From Pseudomonas gingeri (GTDB taxonomy: Bacteria; Pseudomonadota; Gammaproteobacteria; Pseudomonadales; Pseudomonadaceae), in NCBI RefSeq assembly GCF_013385425.1, contig NZ_JACAQA010000004.1, forward strand, positions 409,250 to 464,420: 55,171 nucleotides of DNA. The letters are read 5' to 3'. Below are positions 1 to 10,409 of this stretch, piece after piece; within the stretch, counting starts at the first letter, position 1, and the number at the start of each line of letters is the position of its first letter. The position numbers were made by a program, and so were the translations under genes. The notes beneath the pieces were generated by a model, which saw only the letters and a list, made by a program, of their open reading frames with translations, ran no database searches and was not told the origin of the DNA.

Positions 1-14
1 CTTGCCCGCGAAGA
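1..14. repeat. REP arm cut by the window edge
   Basis: The first 14 bases match the GCTTGCCCGCGAAG arm of the REP inverted repeats found elsewhere in the window, for example near 44975 and 52240. The partner arm would lie outside the window. Bases 15-137 show no gene. Confidence 0.4.
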
Positions 15-137
15 CGTCCTGAAGGGCGCCAAGGAACCACCAGTCAGTCACGACGGCGGTGATGCCATTACGCCCCAGACTTTGCTACAATTTGCGCGCG
101 CTTTTCGCGGTAAACCCGACTAAAGCACTAGGTCTTA

Positions 138-169
138 TAGTTGACTTAAATACTCGGGAATAGCATACT
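138..169 (+). promoter_or_regulatory. isc operon promoter with IscR-type operator
   Basis: A TTGACT -35 hexamer (141-146) and a CATACT -10 (164-169) are separated by 17 bp. The -35 lies within ATAGTTGACTTAAATACTCG (138-157). This resembles the type 1 IscR site, whose consensus half is ATASYYGACT, although the second half matches less well. [2Fe-2S]-IscR bound here would block RNA polymerase and repress the operon when clusters are plentiful. The match is by eye. Confidence 0.65.
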
Positions 170-208
170 CTTCCCCATCCCGATCCCGTAACTCCGTGGT
201 ACCTGTCC

Positions 209-700
209 ATGCGACTGACTACAAAAGGCCGATACGCCGTGACCGCCATGCTCGACCTGGCGTTGCACGCGCAACGCGGGCCGGTGTCTCTGGCCGATAT
301 CTCCGAGCGCCAAGGCATCTCCCTGTCCTACCTCGAACAGCTTTTCGCCAAGTTGCGCCGCAGCAACCTGGTGTCCAGTGTGCGCGGTCCCGGCGGCGGC
401 TACCAGCTGTCGCGTGACATGCAGGGGATCCAGGTCGCCCAGGTGATCGATGCCGTGAACGAATCGGTCGATGCCACCAAATGCCAGGGGCTGGGCGATT
501 GCCATGGCGGCGATACCTGCCTGACCCACCATCTGTGGTGCGACCTCAGCCTGCAGATCCACGAATTTCTCAGCGGTATCAGCTTGGCGGACCTTGTCAC
601 TCGCCGTGAAGTGCAAGAAGTCGCCCAGCGTCAGGATCAGCGCCGCGGTAATAGCAGGGCGCTACACCTGGACAAGATCGAAGCGTCCACCGTCGAATGA
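209..700 (+). CDS. iscR: Fe-S cluster-responsive Rrf2 regulator IscR
   Basis: IscR senses the cell's Fe-S cluster supply and autorepresses the isc operon. The 163-residue protein begins with the Rrf2 winged helix-turn-helix ([11 protein letters not shown]). Three cysteines at 92, 98 and 104, followed by His107, reproduce the [2Fe-2S] ligand set known from E. coli IscR. The length is normal for the family. It is the first gene of the operon, 50 bp upstream of iscS, and an IscR-type operator lies in its own promoter. That arrangement fits feedback control by cluster loading. Confidence 0.97.
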   Translation: MRLTTKGRYAVTAMLDLALHAQRGPVSLADISERQGISLSYLEQLFAKLRRSNLVSSVRGPGGGYQLSRDMQGIQVAQVIDAVNESVDATKCQGLGDCHGGDTCLTHHLWCDLSLQIHEFLSGISLADLVTRREVQEVAQRQDQRRGNSRALHLDKIEASTVE

Positions 701-750
701 CAGCCAAAGAGCCAACGGTGCGCCAGCCAGCCTGATTTAGGAGAGTATCC

Positions 751-1965
751 ATGAAATTGCCGATTTACCTTGATTACTCAGCGACTACCCCGGTTGATCC
801 GCGTGTCGCGCAAAAAATGAGTGAATGCCTGCTGGTCGACGGAAACTTCGGTAACCCGGCGTCCCGTTCCCACGTGTTCGGCTGGAAAGCCGAAGAGTCC
901 GTGGAAAACGCACGTCGCCAGGTGGCCGACCTGGTCAATGCCGACCCGCGTGAAATCGTCTGGACCTCCGGTGCCACCGAGTCCGACAACCTGGCGATCA
1001 AGGGGGTTGCGCATTTCTACGGCACCAAGGGCAAGCACCTGATCACCAGCAAGATCGAACACAAGGCGGTCCTCGACACCATGCGCCAACTGGAGCGCGA
1101 AGGTTTCGAAGTCACCTACATCGAGCCTCGTGAAGATGGCCTGATCACTCCGGCCATGGTTGAAGCCGCCCTGCGCGACGACACCATCCTGGTCTCGATC
1201 ATGCACGTGAACAACGAGATCGGCACCGTCAACGACATCGCCGCCATCGGCGAGCTGACCCGCTCCCGTGGCGTGCTGTTCCACGTCGATGCCGCTCAGT
1301 CCACCGGCAAGGTCGATATCGACCTGCAGAAGCTGAAAGTCGACCTGATGTCCTTCTCGGCCCACAAGACCTACGGCCCTAAAGGCATCGGCGCGCTGTA
1401 CGTCAGCCGCAAGCCGCGTGTTCGCCTCGAAGCGACCATGCACGGCGGCGGTCACGAGCGCGGCATGCGTTCCGGTACCCTGGCGACCCACCAGATCGTC
1501 GGCATGGGCGAAGCGTTCCGCGTGGCCAAGGAAGACATGGCTGCCGAGAACCTGCGCATCAAAGCCTTGAGCGAGCGCTTCTACAAGCAGGTCGAGCATC
1601 TGGAAGAGCTGTACATCAACGGCAGCATGACCGCCCGCGTACCGCACAACCTGAACCTGAGCTTCAACTACGTCGAAGGCGAGTCGCTGATCATGGCGCT
1701 CAAGGATCTCGCGGTTTCCTCCGGTTCCGCTTGTACCTCGGCTTCGCTGGAGCCTTCGTACGTATTGCGCGCCCTGGGCCGCAACGACGAACTGGCCCAC
1801 AGCTCGATCCGCTTCACCTTCGGTCGCTTCACCACCGAAGAAGAAATCGATTATGCCGCGCAGAAAGTCTGCGAGGCCGTCACCAAGCTGCGCGCTCTGT
1901 CGCCGCTGTGGGACATGTTCAAAGACGGCGTCGATATCTCGAAGATCGAGTGGGCGGCACACTAA
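751..1965 (+). CDS. iscS: Cysteine desulfurase IscS
   Basis: This PLP enzyme converts L-cysteine to alanine and carries the sulfur as a persulfide to IscU and to tRNA-thiolation partners. At 404 residues it has the usual IscS length. Lys206 in [12 protein letters not shown] is the PLP-binding lysine, and Cys328 in SSGSACTSA is the persulfide cysteine on the mobile loop. A GGAG-type ribosome site (740-743) precedes the ATG. It lies between iscR and iscU, separated from iscU by about 100 bp. Confidence 0.98.
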   Translation: MKLPIYLDYSATTPVDPRVAQKMSECLLVDGNFGNPASRSHVFGWKAEESVENARRQVADLVNADPREIVWTSGATESDNLAIKGVAHFYGTKGKHLITSKIEHKAVLDTMRQLEREGFEVTYIEPREDGLITPAMVEAALRDDTILVSIMHVNNEIGTVNDIAAIGELTRSRGVLFHVDAAQSTGKVDIDLQKLKVDLMSFSAHKTYGPKGIGALYVSRKPRVRLEATMHGGGHERGMRSGTLATHQIVGMGEAFRVAKEDMAAENLRIKALSERFYKQVEHLEELYINGSMTARVPHNLNLSFNYVEGESLIMALKDLAVSSGSACTSASLEPSYVLRALGRNDELAHSSIRFTFGRFTTEEEIDYAAQKVCEAVTKLRALSPLWDMFKDGVDISKIEWAAH

Positions 1966-2066
1966 ATAAAGAAGCCGCCACATACAGGTCCTGTAGCGAC
2001 GCGGCAATCAACGGCTGACGTAACGACAGGACCGAGAGCGGCCCTGATGAGTGAGGATTAAGTACC

Positions 2067-2453
2067 ATGGCTTACAGCGAAAAGGTCATCGACCACTACG
2101 AAAACCCGCGCAACGTCGGCAAGATGGACGCCGAAGACCCGGATGTCGGCACCGGCATGGTCGGCGCTCCGGCGTGCGGCGACGTGATGCGCCTGCAGAT
2201 CAAGGTCAACGAGCAAGGCATCATCGAAGACGCCAAGTTCAAGACCTACGGTTGCGGTTCGGCTATCGCCTCCAGCTCCCTGGCTACCGAGTGGATGAAA
2301 GGCAAGACTCTGGATGAAGCAGAGACCATCAAGAACACTCAGCTGGCTGAAGAACTGGCCCTGCCGCCAGTGAAGATCCACTGCTCGGTCCTCGCCGAAG
2401 ACGCCATCAAGGCCGCCGTTCGCGATTACAAGCAGAAGAAAGGCCTGATCTAA
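2067..2453 (+). CDS. iscU: Fe-S cluster assembly scaffold IscU
   Basis: IscU is the scaffold on which clusters form before transfer to apoproteins. The 128-residue chain has the three conserved cysteines (Cys37, Cys63, Cys106) and the catalytic Asp39. The LPPVK motif (99-103) is the docking site recognised by the chaperone HscA, which is encoded downstream. A GAGGA ribosome site precedes the ATG. Confidence 0.98.
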   Translation: MAYSEKVIDHYENPRNVGKMDAEDPDVGTGMVGAPACGDVMRLQIKVNEQGIIEDAKFKTYGCGSAIASSSLATEWMKGKTLDEAETIKNTQLAEELALPPVKIHCSVLAEDAIKAAVRDYKQKKGLI

Positions 2454-2490
2454 ACGATCTGGCGTTCAAGCGATTAGTAAGGAGTCACCG

Positions 2491-2814
2491 ATGGCTATCA
2501 GCATGACAGAAGCGGCTGCTCGACACGTGCGACGCTCCCTTGACGGGCGCGGCAAAGGTGAAGGGATTCGTCTGGGTGTTCGCACCACAGGCTGTTCCGG
2601 CCTTGCCTATGTGCTGGAGTTCGTCGACGAAGTGGTGGCGGAAGATCAGGTGTTCGAGAGTCACGGCGAAAAAGTGATCATCGACCCGAAAAGCCTCACC
2701 TACCTGGACGGCACCGAGCTGGATTTCGTCAAGGAAGGGTTGAACGAAGGCTTCAAGTTCAACAACCCCAACGTGCGCGGTGAATGTGGCTGCGGCGAAA
2801 GCTTCAACATCTGA
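2491..2814 (+). CDS. iscA: A-type Fe-S carrier IscA
   Basis: IscA is an A-type carrier that receives clusters or iron and passes them to target proteins. At 107 residues it has the family length. The three ligand cysteines are present: Cys35 in TTGCSGLAY, and Cys99 and Cys101 in the C-terminal GECGCGESF. An AAGGAG ribosome site lies just before the ATG. The next gene, hscB, starts 11 bp after its stop. Confidence 0.97.
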   Translation: MAISMTEAAARHVRRSLDGRGKGEGIRLGVRTTGCSGLAYVLEFVDEVVAEDQVFESHGEKVIIDPKSLTYLDGTELDFVKEGLNEGFKFNNPNVRGECGCGESFNI

Positions 2815-2825
2815 GGCTTCTTGTT

Positions 2826-3347
2826 GTGGGTACTCCTTGTCATTTCGCTTTATTCGAGTTGCAGCCGAGCTTTACGCTGGATCTCGAACAGTTGGCCGCG
2901 CGCTATCGAGAACTGGCGCGCGGTGTGCACCCGGACCGCTTTGCCGACGCTTCCGAGCGTGAGCAACGCCTGGCCCTGGAGCAGTCCGCCAGCCTCAACG
3001 AGGCCTACCAGACCCTCAAGAGTCCTCCCAAACGCGCGCGCTACCTGCTCGCCATGGGCGGTCGCGAGTTGCCGCTGGAGGTCACGGTGCACGACCCCGA
3101 TTTCCTTATGCAGCAGATGCAATGGCGCGAGGAGCTCGAGGAGTTGCAGGACGAAGCGAACCTGCCCGGTATCGCCACGTTCAAGCGCCGCTTGAAAGTC
3201 GCCCAGGATCAATTGAACGACAGCTTCGCAGCTTGTTGGAACGATGCCGCGCAACGCGAACAGGCCGAACGCCTGATGCGGCGCATGCAGTTTCTCGACA
3301 AGCTCACCTACGAAGTGCGCCAGTTAGAAGAGCGCCTCGACGATTAA
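2826..3347 (+). CDS. hscB: J-domain co-chaperone HscB
   Basis: HscB delivers IscU to HscA and stimulates its ATPase. The 173-residue protein has an N-terminal J domain with the HPD motif at 35-37 and a C-terminal three-helix bundle that binds IscU. I chose the GTG at 2826, giving [16 protein letters not shown], because this is where HscB proteins start. The longer reading frame, opening at 2784, would overlap iscA with unrelated residues. The ribosome site is weak (GAGG overlapping the iscA stop), so translation is probably coupled to iscA. Confidence 0.95.
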   Translation: MGTPCHFALFELQPSFTLDLEQLAARYRELARGVHPDRFADASEREQRLALEQSASLNEAYQTLKSPPKRARYLLAMGGRELPLEVTVHDPDFLMQQMQWREELEELQDEANLPGIATFKRRLKVAQDQLNDSFAACWNDAAQREQAERLMRRMQFLDKLTYEVRQLEERLDD

Positions 3348-3398
3348 CCCAGTGCCGCCTCGGTCGCACGCCTGATATTCAGATAAGTCCAGATAACG

Positions 3399-5261
3399 AT
3401 GGCCCTACTGCAGATCGCCGAACCCGGCCAGAGTCCTCAACCGCACCAGCGTCGCCTGGCTGTGGGGATCGACTTGGGCACTACCAATTCGCTGGTCGCT
3501 GCATTACGCAGTGGTCTTTCCGAGCCGTTGCCCGATGCCGACGGGCAGGTGATCCTGCCGTCCGCGGTGCGCTATCACGCCGACCGCGTTGAAGTCGGCC
3601 AGTCGGCCAAGTTGGCTGCCGCCGGTGATCCGCTCAATACCGTGATGTCGGTGAAGCGCCTGATGGGCCGTGGCCTGGCGGACGTCAAGCAACTGGGCGA
3701 ACAGCTGCCTTACCGCTTTGTCGGCGGTGAGTCGCACATGCCGTTCATCGATACCGTGCAGGGCCCGAAAAGCCCGGTGGAAGTGTCCGCCGAGATCCTC
3801 AAGGTGCTGCGTCTGCGCGCCGAGGCAAGCTTGGGCGGCGAACTGGTGGGCGCGGTGATCACCGTGCCGGCTTATTTCGACGAGCCCCAGCGCCAGGCAA
3901 CCAAGGACGCGGCACGGCTGGCTGGACTCAACGTGCTGCGCCTGCTCAATGAGCCGACGGCGGCGGCGGTGGCTTACGGTCTGGATCAGAACGCCGAAGG
4001 CGTGGTTGCCATCTATGACCTGGGCGGCGGTACTTTCGATATTTCGATCCTGCGCCTGACCCGTGGTGTCTTCGAGGTACTGGCCACCGGTGGCGACAGC
4101 GCCCTGGGTGGCGATGACTTCGACCATGCGATTGCCGGCTGGATCATCGAGCAGGCAGGGTTGTCCGCCGATCTCGATCCGGGTGCGCAGCGTCATCTGC
4201 TGCAAACCGCTTGCGCCGCCAAGGAAGCCCTGACCGATGCGACTTCGGTCGAGGTGGTCTATGGCGACTGGCGTGCGGCCTTGAGCCGTGAAGTCTTCGA
4301 TGCGCTGATCGAGCCCATGGTTGCGCGCAGCCTCAAGGCTTGCCGACGCGCCGTGCGTGACTCGAACGTGGAGCTCGACGAGGTCCAGGCCGTGGTCATG
4401 GTCGGCGGCTCGACCCGTGTGCCGCGTGTTCGCGAGGCGGTCGCCGAAATGTTCGGCCGTCAGCCGTTGACCGAGATCGACCCGGATCAGGTGGTGGCCA
4501 TTGGTGCCGCGATCCAGGCCGATACCCTGGCCGGCAACAAGCGCGATGGCGGCGAATTGCTGCTGCTGGACGTGATTCCGTTGTCCCTGGGCCTGGAAAC
4601 CATGGGCGGCCTGATGGAGAAGGTGATTCCGCGTAACACCACCATCCCGGTCGCCCGTGCCCAGGACTTCACTACTTATAAAGACGGCCAGTCGGCCATG
4701 ATGATTCACGTGCTGCAAGGCGAGCGTGAATTGATCAGTGACTGCCGCTCCCTGGCGCGTTTCGAACTGCGCGGCATTCCGGCCATGGTCGCGGGTGCGG
4801 CGAAGATCCGCGTGACCTTCCAGGTCGATGCCGACGGTCTGCTCGATGTCTCGGCCCGCGAACTGGGTTCGGGCGTCGAGGCGAGCATCCAGGTCAAGCC
4901 GTCCTACGGCCTGACCGACGGCGAAATCGCCAGGATGCTCAAGGATTCGTTCCAGTATGCCGGTGACGACAAGGTCGCTCGCGTGCTGCGCGAGCAGCAG
5001 GTCGATGCCCAACGCCTGGTCGAAGCCGTGCAAGCGGCTTTGGAGGCCGATGGCGAACGCTTGCTGGATGCCGATGAACGCATGGTCATCGACCTGCAGG
5101 TGCAGGAACTGACCGAACTGATGAAAGGCACCGATGGTTACGCCATCGAGCAGCAGACCAAGCGTCTGTCGCAAGTGACCGATGCTTTTGCTGCACGCCG
5201 CCTGGATTCGACGGTGAAAGCCGCGCTGGCGGGGCGCAACCTGAATGAGATTGGGGAATAA
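3399..5261 (+). CDS. hscA: Hsp70-type chaperone HscA for Fe-S assembly
   Basis: HscA is a specialised Hsp70 that uses ATP to release clusters from IscU. The 620-residue protein has the actin-like nucleotide-binding domain with [12 protein letters not shown] near residue 23, [11 protein letters not shown] near 205 and [11 protein letters not shown] near 330. These are followed by the substrate-binding domain and helical lid. Length and order match the family. It is separated from fdx by only 2 bp, which suggests coupled translation. Confidence 0.97.
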   Translation: MALLQIAEPGQSPQPHQRRLAVGIDLGTTNSLVAALRSGLSEPLPDADGQVILPSAVRYHADRVEVGQSAKLAAAGDPLNTVMSVKRLMGRGLADVKQLGEQLPYRFVGGESHMPFIDTVQGPKSPVEVSAEILKVLRLRAEASLGGELVGAVITVPAYFDEPQRQATKDAARLAGLNVLRLLNEPTAAAVAYGLDQNAEGVVAIYDLGGGTFDISILRLTRGVFEVLATGGDSALGGDDFDHAIAGWIIEQAGLSADLDPGAQRHLLQTACAAKEALTDATSVEVVYGDWRAALSREVFDALIEPMVARSLKACRRAVRDSNVELDEVQAVVMVGGSTRVPRVREAVAEMFGRQPLTEIDPDQVVAIGAAIQADTLAGNKRDGGELLLLDVIPLSLGLETMGGLMEKVIPRNTTIPVARAQDFTTYKDGQSAMMIHVLQGERELISDCRSLARFELRGIPAMVAGAAKIRVTFQVDADGLLDVSARELGSGVEASIQVKPSYGLTDGEIARMLKDSFQYAGDDKVARVLREQQVDAQRLVEAVQAALEADGERLLDADERMVIDLQVQELTELMKGTDGYAIEQQTKRLSQVTDAFAARRLDSTVKAALAGRNLNEIGE

Positions 5262-5263
5262 CG

Positions 5264-5605
5264 ATGCCGCAGGTGATTTTTCTGCCTCACGAGAAGTTTT
5301 GTCCTGAGGGCTTGGTCGTGGAGGCGGAAACGGGGATCTCGATCCTCGAATTGGCCCATGAGCACCATATCGAAATGGAAAGTGCTTGTGGCGGTGTCTG
5401 CGCCTGCACCACTTGCCATTGCCTGATTCGCGAAGGTTTCGACTCGCTGGAAGAGGCCGATGAGCTGGAAGAGGACTACCTTGACAAGGCTTGGGGGCTG
5501 GAAGCCCAGTCGCGCCTGGCCTGTCAGGCCAAAGTCGGGACCGAGGACCTGACCGTCGAGATTCCGAAGTACTCGCTCAACCACGCCGCCGAAGCGCCGC
5601 ATTGA
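5264..5605 (+). CDS. fdx: Isc [2Fe-2S] ferredoxin
   Basis: This is the adrenodoxin-type ferredoxin that supplies electrons during cluster assembly. The 113-residue protein has the expected [2Fe-2S] ligands Cys42, Cys48, Cys51 and Cys87. An extra cysteine at 46 lies in the CGGVCACTTC stretch and is also known in the E. coli protein. The ATG follows the hscA stop by 2 bp. Confidence 0.96.
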   Translation: MPQVIFLPHEKFCPEGLVVEAETGISILELAHEHHIEMESACGGVCACTTCHCLIREGFDSLEEADELEEDYLDKAWGLEAQSRLACQAKVGTEDLTVEIPKYSLNHAAEAPH

Positions 5606-5619
5606 TTCAAGGAATTATC

Positions 5620-5820
5620 ATGAGCCTGAAATGGGTTGATGTGCTGGAGATCGCAATTCAACTGGCTGAAAGCAAGCCGGAAGTCGATCCAATGTCGGTC
5701 AACTTCGTCGATCTACGCAAGTGGGTGATGGAATTGCCCGAGTTCGACGACAAGCCGGAGCACTGCGGCGAGAAGATTCTGGAGGCCATTCAGGCCCAGT
5801 GGATCGAAGAACGCGACTGA
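5620..5820 (+). CDS. iscX: Fe-S assembly accessory protein IscX
   Basis: IscX is a small acidic protein that binds IscS and iron and tunes the rate of cluster assembly. The 66-residue chain starts MSLKWVDVLEIAIQLAE and contains the conserved DLRKWV segment and a DDKPE acidic stretch. I use the ATG at 5620, preceded by AAGGAA, rather than an upstream in-frame start inside fdx. It is the last gene of the operon, and a terminator follows 29 bp later. Confidence 0.95.
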   Translation: MSLKWVDVLEIAIQLAESKPEVDPMSVNFVDLRKWVMELPEFDDKPEHCGEKILEAIQAQWIEERD

Positions 5821-5849
5821 GCAGCGCGGCAGGTTAGGCAATACTTGGG

Positions 5850-5880
5850 AACCCGCGTATAATTCGCGGGTTTAATTTTT
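5850..5880 (+). terminator. Rho-independent terminator of the isc operon
   Basis: AACCCGCG (5850-5857) pairs perfectly with CGCGGGTT (5865-5872) and is followed by TAATTTTT. The loop is TATAATT, which also serves as a -10 box for ndk. Confidence 0.85.
5858..5863 (+). promoter_or_regulatory. -10 box of the ndk promoter inside the terminator loop
   Basis: A perfect TATAAT lies about 45 bp upstream of the ndk ATG. The -35 region (TTAGGC near 5834, 18 bp spacing) is weak. Confidence 0.5.
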
Positions 5881-5908
5881 GGCAAATCACTGTTTCTGGA
5901 GTTACACC

Positions 5909-6334
5909 ATGGCTGTTCAACGCACTTTCTCCATCATCAAGCCTGACGCCGTTGCAAAAAACGTGATCGGCAAGATCGTTTCCCGTTTCGAAGACGCCGG
6001 CCTGCGCGTTGTTGCTTCGAAAATGAAGCAACTGTCCAAAGCCGAAGCCGAAGGCTTCTACGCTGAGCACAGCGCTCGTGGTTTCTTCGGCGACCTGGTT
6101 GCCTTCATGATCTCCGGCCCGGTTGTTGTCCAGGTTCTGGAAGGCGAAAACGCCATCGCTCTGAACCGTGAGCTGATGGGCGCTACCAACCCTAAAGAAG
6201 CCGCCGCCGGCACCATCCGTGCTGACTTCGCTGATTCCATCGACGCCAACGCTGTACACGGTTCGGACTCCGAAGCCGCTGCCGCTCGCGAAATCTCGTA
6301 CTTCTTCGCAGCTACCGAAGTAACCGCTCGCTAA
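5909..6334 (+). CDS. ndk: Nucleoside diphosphate kinase
   Basis: Ndk moves the gamma phosphate from ATP to other nucleoside diphosphates through a phosphohistidine. The 141-residue protein has the canonical start [15 protein letters not shown] and the active His117 in NAVHGSDS. An in-frame ATG at 5879 would add ten unrelated residues and is not used. The reading frame is rich in codons typical of highly expressed Pseudomonas genes. It stands between the isc operon and rlmN. Confidence 0.98.
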   Translation: MAVQRTFSIIKPDAVAKNVIGKIVSRFEDAGLRVVASKMKQLSKAEAEGFYAEHSARGFFGDLVAFMISGPVVVQVLEGENAIALNRELMGATNPKEAAAGTIRADFADSIDANAVHGSDSEAAAAREISYFFAATEVTAR

Positions 6335-6362
6335 GCAAAGGCTTTCGAGTGAGGGTGAATCC

Positions 6363-7511
6363 ATGACTGTATCAATCGGCAAAATAAACCTGTTGGGTCT
6401 GACTCAGCCGGAAATGGAAAAATTCTTCGACTCAATCGGGGAGAAGCGTTTCCGTGCCGGTCAGGTCATGAAGTGGATTCACCACTTTGGCGTCGATGAT
6501 TTCGACGCCATGACGAACGTCAGCAAGGCCTTGCGTGAAAAGCTCAAGACTGTTGCTGAAGTACGCGGTCCTGAAGTCGTCAGCGAGGACATTTCCACCG
6601 ACGGCACCCGTAAATGGGTGGTGCGCGTGGCGTCCGGCAGCTGCGTCGAGACCGTCTACATTCCCCAGGGCAAACGTGGCACCTTGTGCGTTTCGTCCCA
6701 GGCGGGCTGTGCCCTGGACTGCAGTTTCTGCTCCACCGGCAAGCAAGGCTTCAACAGCAACCTCACCGCCGCCGAAGTCATCGGCCAGGTGTGGATTGCC
6801 AACAAATCCTTTGGCAGCGTCCCGGCGACCGTCGACCGTGCCATCACCAACGTGGTGATGATGGGCATGGGTGAGCCGCTGCTGAACTTCGACAACGTCA
6901 TCGCGGCCATGCACCTGATGATGGACGACCTGGGCTACGGCATCTCCAAGCGCCGCGTGACCCTGTCGACCTCCGGCGTGGTTCCGATGATCGACGTGCT
7001 CGCCGAGCACATCGACGTCTCCCTGGCGCTGTCGCTGCACGCACCGAATGACGCATTGCGTAACCAATTGGTGCCGATCAACAAGAAGTATCCGCTTAAG
7101 ATGTTGCTCGAGTCGTGCCGTCGCTACATGGCGACCCTCGGCGAGAAGCGCGTCCTGACCATCGAGTACACCCTGCTCAAGGATGTCAACGACCAGGTCG
7201 AGCATGCCGTCGAGATGATCGAGCTGCTCAAGGACACGCCGTGCAAGATCAACCTGATTCCGTTCAACCCGTTCCCGCATTCGGGCTACGAGCGCCCGAG
7301 CAACAATGCGATCCGGCGTTTCCAGGATCTGTTGCATCAGGCCGGCTATAACGTCACGGTACGCACCACCCGCGGTGAAGACATCGACGCGGCCTGTGGT
7401 CAACTGGTGGGGCAGGTGCTGGATCGCACCCGTCGCAGCGAACGCTACATTGCCGTACGTGAGCTGAGCGCCGATGCCGAAAGTGGGCAAAGCGCCGCGA
7501 ACCGAAACTGA
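6363..7511 (+). CDS. rlmN: Dual-specificity 23S rRNA/tRNA adenine-C2 methyltransferase RlmN
   Basis: RlmN is a radical-SAM enzyme that methylates C2 of A2503 in 23S rRNA and A37 in some tRNAs. The 382-residue protein has the cluster motif CALDCSFC (Cys116, Cys120, Cys123). Cys345 in DAACGQL is the C-terminal cysteine that forms the covalent RNA intermediate. An N-terminal RNA-binding domain precedes the barrel. It begins 28 bp after ndk and probably shares transcription with pilW and rodZ. Confidence 0.97.
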   Translation: MTVSIGKINLLGLTQPEMEKFFDSIGEKRFRAGQVMKWIHHFGVDDFDAMTNVSKALREKLKTVAEVRGPEVVSEDISTDGTRKWVVRVASGSCVETVYIPQGKRGTLCVSSQAGCALDCSFCSTGKQGFNSNLTAAEVIGQVWIANKSFGSVPATVDRAITNVVMMGMGEPLLNFDNVIAAMHLMMDDLGYGISKRRVTLSTSGVVPMIDVLAEHIDVSLALSLHAPNDALRNQLVPINKKYPLKMLLESCRRYMATLGEKRVLTIEYTLLKDVNDQVEHAVEMIELLKDTPCKINLIPFNPFPHSGYERPSNNAIRRFQDLLHQAGYNVTVRTTRGEDIDAACGQLVGQVLDRTRRSERYIAVRELSADAESGQSAANRN

Positions 7512-7523
7512 GAGAGGACCTCC

Positions 7524-8285
7524 ATGACCCTGCGCGCTGCGCTCCTTGTCGTATTCGTCGGCCTGCTGGCCGGCTGCGTTTCAACGGGTAATGTCGACCC
7601 GCTGAGTACCAGCAAGGGGCGCGATGAAGCGCGCACGGCCTATGTGCAACTGGGCATCGGCTATCTGCAGCAAGGCCAGACCGAGCAGGCCAAGGTGCCG
7701 CTCAAGAAAGCCCTGGAGATGGACAGCTCCGATCCGGATGCCAACGGCGCCTTGGCGCTGGTGTTCCAGGCCGAAGGCGAAACGCAACTGGCCGAGGAGC
7801 ATTTCCACAAGGCCCTGTCCTCGCGTCCGAACGACGCGCGCACGCTCAACAATTACGGCAGCTTCCTGTTTGAGCTCAAGCGTTACAAGGACGCCTACGA
7901 GCGCTTTGAACAGGCCGCCAACGACAGCCTCTATACCGAACGTTCGCGGGTTTTCGAAAACCTCGGCCTGACTGCCCTGGCCCTCGGCCAGCGCGATCTG
8001 GCCCTGCAGCATTTCGACAAATCCCTGCGCCTGAACCGCCAACAGCCACGTGCCTTGCTGGAAATGGCTGAGTTGTCTTACGAAGACAGGCATTATGTGC
8101 CCGCACGCGATTATTACGCGCGCTTCAGCCTGCTGAGCGAGCAAAATGCACGTAGTCTATTGCTCGGTATCCGCCTGGCGAAAATCTACGAAGATCGTGA
8201 CAAGGCCGCCAGTTACGGCTTGCAACTAAAACGACTCTATCCCGGTACGCCGGAATATCAGCAATACCTGTCGGAGCAAAGATGA
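7524..8285 (+). CDS. pilW: Type IV pilus biogenesis lipoprotein PilW (PilF)
   Basis: This TPR lipoprotein is the pilotin that helps the secretin PilQ assemble in the outer membrane. The 253-residue precursor has a signal sequence ending in the lipobox LLAGC (Cys18), followed by tandem TPR repeats covering most of residues 35-250, such as AYVQLGIGYLQQGQTEQAK. Its stop overlaps the rodZ start in ATGA, so the two are translationally coupled. The gene is called pilF in P. aeruginosa. Confidence 0.94.
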   Translation: MTLRAALLVVFVGLLAGCVSTGNVDPLSTSKGRDEARTAYVQLGIGYLQQGQTEQAKVPLKKALEMDSSDPDANGALALVFQAEGETQLAEEHFHKALSSRPNDARTLNNYGSFLFELKRYKDAYERFEQAANDSLYTERSRVFENLGLTALALGQRDLALQHFDKSLRLNRQQPRALLEMAELSYEDRHYVPARDYYARFSLLSEQNARSLLLGIRLAKIYEDRDKAASYGLQLKRLYPGTPEYQQYLSEQR

Positions 8286-9274
8286 AAGCGGCGCAACCCG
8301 AATTTGTAGCAGCGACTCGCGTCAACCCCGGTGAGACCCTGCGTCAGGCCCGCGAAAGCAATGGTTGGACGCTGGCCGAGGTGGCCGTGAAGCTCAACCT
8401 CACGGTGTCGTCCTTGAGCAACCTGGAAGCCGGTGCCTTCGACAAGCTGCCGGGGCATACCTTTGCTCGGGGTTATATCCGCGCCTACGCCAAGTTGCTC
8501 GGCATGGACCAGGCCGTCCTGGTCCAGCAGTTCGACCAGAGCACCGGTACCGATTCCCAGGGCAGCAGTGTCCAGGCCCTGGGGCGGATCGAAGAGCCGG
8601 TGCGGTTTTCCCACACCCTGTTGCGTATTGTCAGCCTGCTGTTGCTGATCGCCGTGATCGGCGGCGGCTTCGTCTGGTGGCAGGACCAGGCCAGCCTGCG
8701 CTCCAAGGATCAGGCGGCGGTCAATATGGAGCACGTCGAAGTCGAAAGCGCCGACGGCACCACGCAGATTCATCCGATCGACGAGCCGGAAGACCAGGCC
8801 GTGACCGAGAACCAGGCGGCCTCCGAGGCGCCGGCACCTGAAGGCGCGGCCGAGGCCCAGCCTGCGGCCCCGGCGGCTGCGGCCAGTACTCCGGCGACCC
8901 CGGCTGTGGTGCCTGTGCCGCATTCGGCGCAGACCCTGGTGGTGGCCCCGACGCAAGCCCCAGCCCCGGTGTCGACAGTCGCGTCAGGCGCTCCGGTCAG
9001 CGGTGCACCCGCTGCCGCCGAGCCCGTGGCCGGCGCCGGCCAGGTCCACCTGACCTTCGTCGCCGATTGCTGGACCCAGGTCACCGACGGCAACGGCAAG
9101 GTGCTGGTCAGCGGCCTCAAGCGCAAGGGCGAGAACCTTGAGCTCAGCGGCAAGCCGCCGTTTGCCGTGCGCCTGGGCTATGCCCGCGGTGCCCAGATCA
9201 CATACAACGGTCAGCCGGTCGATATCGCCCCGTTCACCAGTGGCGAGACCGCTCGCCTGAAGCTAGGTCAATAA
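8282..9274 (+). CDS. rodZ: Cytoskeletal protein RodZ
   Basis: RodZ links the MreB cytoskeleton to the membrane and helps set rod shape. The 330-residue protein has a cytoplasmic helix-turn-helix domain (about 15-85; LRQARESNGWTLAEVA). A single transmembrane segment follows (about 115-135; LLRIVSLLLLIAVIGGGFVWW), then a long Ala/Pro-rich periplasmic linker (about 180-250) and a C-terminal beta domain (DUF4115; about 255-330). The low-complexity linker is normal for Pseudomonas RodZ. It overlaps pilW by 4 bp, and ispG follows 3 bp after its stop. Confidence 0.93.
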   Translation: MKAAQPEFVAATRVNPGETLRQARESNGWTLAEVAVKLNLTVSSLSNLEAGAFDKLPGHTFARGYIRAYAKLLGMDQAVLVQQFDQSTGTDSQGSSVQALGRIEEPVRFSHTLLRIVSLLLLIAVIGGGFVWWQDQASLRSKDQAAVNMEHVEVESADGTTQIHPIDEPEDQAVTENQAASEAPAPEGAAEAQPAAPAAAASTPATPAVVPVPHSAQTLVVAPTQAPAPVSTVASGAPVSGAPAAAEPVAGAGQVHLTFVADCWTQVTDGNGKVLVSGLKRKGENLELSGKPPFAVRLGYARGAQITYNGQPVDIAPFTSGETARLKLGQ

Positions 9275-9277
9275 GTC

Positions 9278-10387
9278 ATGCACGGCCAATCTCCTATCAA
9301 GCGTCGCGAGTCCCGTAAAATCTGGGTCGGCTCGGTACCCGTAGGCGGTGATGCACCGATCGCGGTGCAGAGCATGACCAACAGCGACACCAATGACGTC
9401 GCGGCTACCGTGGCGCAGATCAATCGCCTGGAAGCCGCGGGCGTCGATATCGTGCGCATTTCCGTGCCGGACATGGACGCCGCCGAGGCCTTCGGTCGGA
9501 TCAAGCAGTTGGTCAAGGTACCGCTGGTCGCCGATATCCACTTCGACTACAAGATCGCCCTGCGCGTGGCCGAACTGGGTGTCGACTGCCTGCGGATCAA
9601 TCCGGGCAATATCGGTCGCGAAGACCGCGTGCGCGCGGTGGTCGATGCCGCCCGTGATCGTGGTATCCCGATCCGTATCGGCGTCAACGCCGGTTCCCTG
9701 GAAAAAGACCTGCAGAAAAAGTACGGCGAGCCCACGCCAGAGGCGCTGGTGGAGTCCGCCCTGCGCCATGTCGAGCACCTGGAGCGCCTGAACTTCCAGG
9801 ACTTCAAGGTCAGCGTAAAGGCTTCCGACGTGTTCATGGCGGTAGCCGCCTACCGCCTGCTGGCCAAGGAAATCGTCCAGCCGCTGCACCTGGGGATCAC
9901 CGAAGCCGGTGGTTTGCGTTCAGGCACAGTGAAATCCGCCGTCGGCCTCGGTATGCTGCTGGCCGAAGGGATTGGCGATACTATTCGCATCTCGTTGGCG
10001 GCCGACCCGGTCGAGGAAGTGAAAGTCGGCTACGACATCCTCAAGTCCCTGCACCTGCGCTCCCGTGGTATCAACTTCATCGCCTGCCCGAGCTGCTCGC
10101 GGCAGAACTTCGATGTGGTCAAGACCATGAACGAGCTGGAAGGGCGCCTGGAAGATCTGCTGGTGCCGCTGGATGTGGCCGTGATCGGTTGTGTGGTCAA
10201 CGGACCGGGTGAGGCCAAAGAGGCCCATATCGGCCTGACCGGTGGCACGCCGAACCTGATCTACATCGACGGCAAGCCGGCACAGAAACTGACGAATGAC
10301 AATCTGGTGGATGAGCTCGAAAGGCTGATCCGGCAGAAGGCGGCCGAAAAGGTCGAAGCCGACGCGGCGCTGATCGCCCGCGGCTGA
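9278..10387 (+). CDS. ispG: 4-hydroxy-3-methylbut-2-enyl diphosphate synthase IspG
   Basis: IspG (GcpE) carries out the penultimate step of the MEP isoprenoid pathway, reducing MEcPP to HMBPP with a [4Fe-4S] cluster. The 369-residue protein has the N-terminal TIM barrel and the C-terminal cluster cysteines in CPSCSRQ and [10 protein letters not shown]. It therefore depends on the Isc machinery encoded 4 kb upstream. It is tightly packed between rodZ and hisS. Confidence 0.97.
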   Translation: MHGQSPIKRRESRKIWVGSVPVGGDAPIAVQSMTNSDTNDVAATVAQINRLEAAGVDIVRISVPDMDAAEAFGRIKQLVKVPLVADIHFDYKIALRVAELGVDCLRINPGNIGREDRVRAVVDAARDRGIPIRIGVNAGSLEKDLQKKYGEPTPEALVESALRHVEHLERLNFQDFKVSVKASDVFMAVAAYRLLAKEIVQPLHLGITEAGGLRSGTVKSAVGLGMLLAEGIGDTIRISLAADPVEEVKVGYDILKSLHLRSRGINFIACPSCSRQNFDVVKTMNELEGRLEDLLVPLDVAVIGCVVNGPGEAKEAHIGLTGGTPNLIYIDGKPAQKLTNDNLVDELERLIRQKAAEKVEADAALIARG

Positions 10388-10409
10388 TCGAAGAATTTAA
10401 GGATATTTT

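Noticed and set aside
3504..5174. Minus-strand frame across hscA
   Set aside because: It is antisense to an intact Hsp70 gene, and the translation has no family features.
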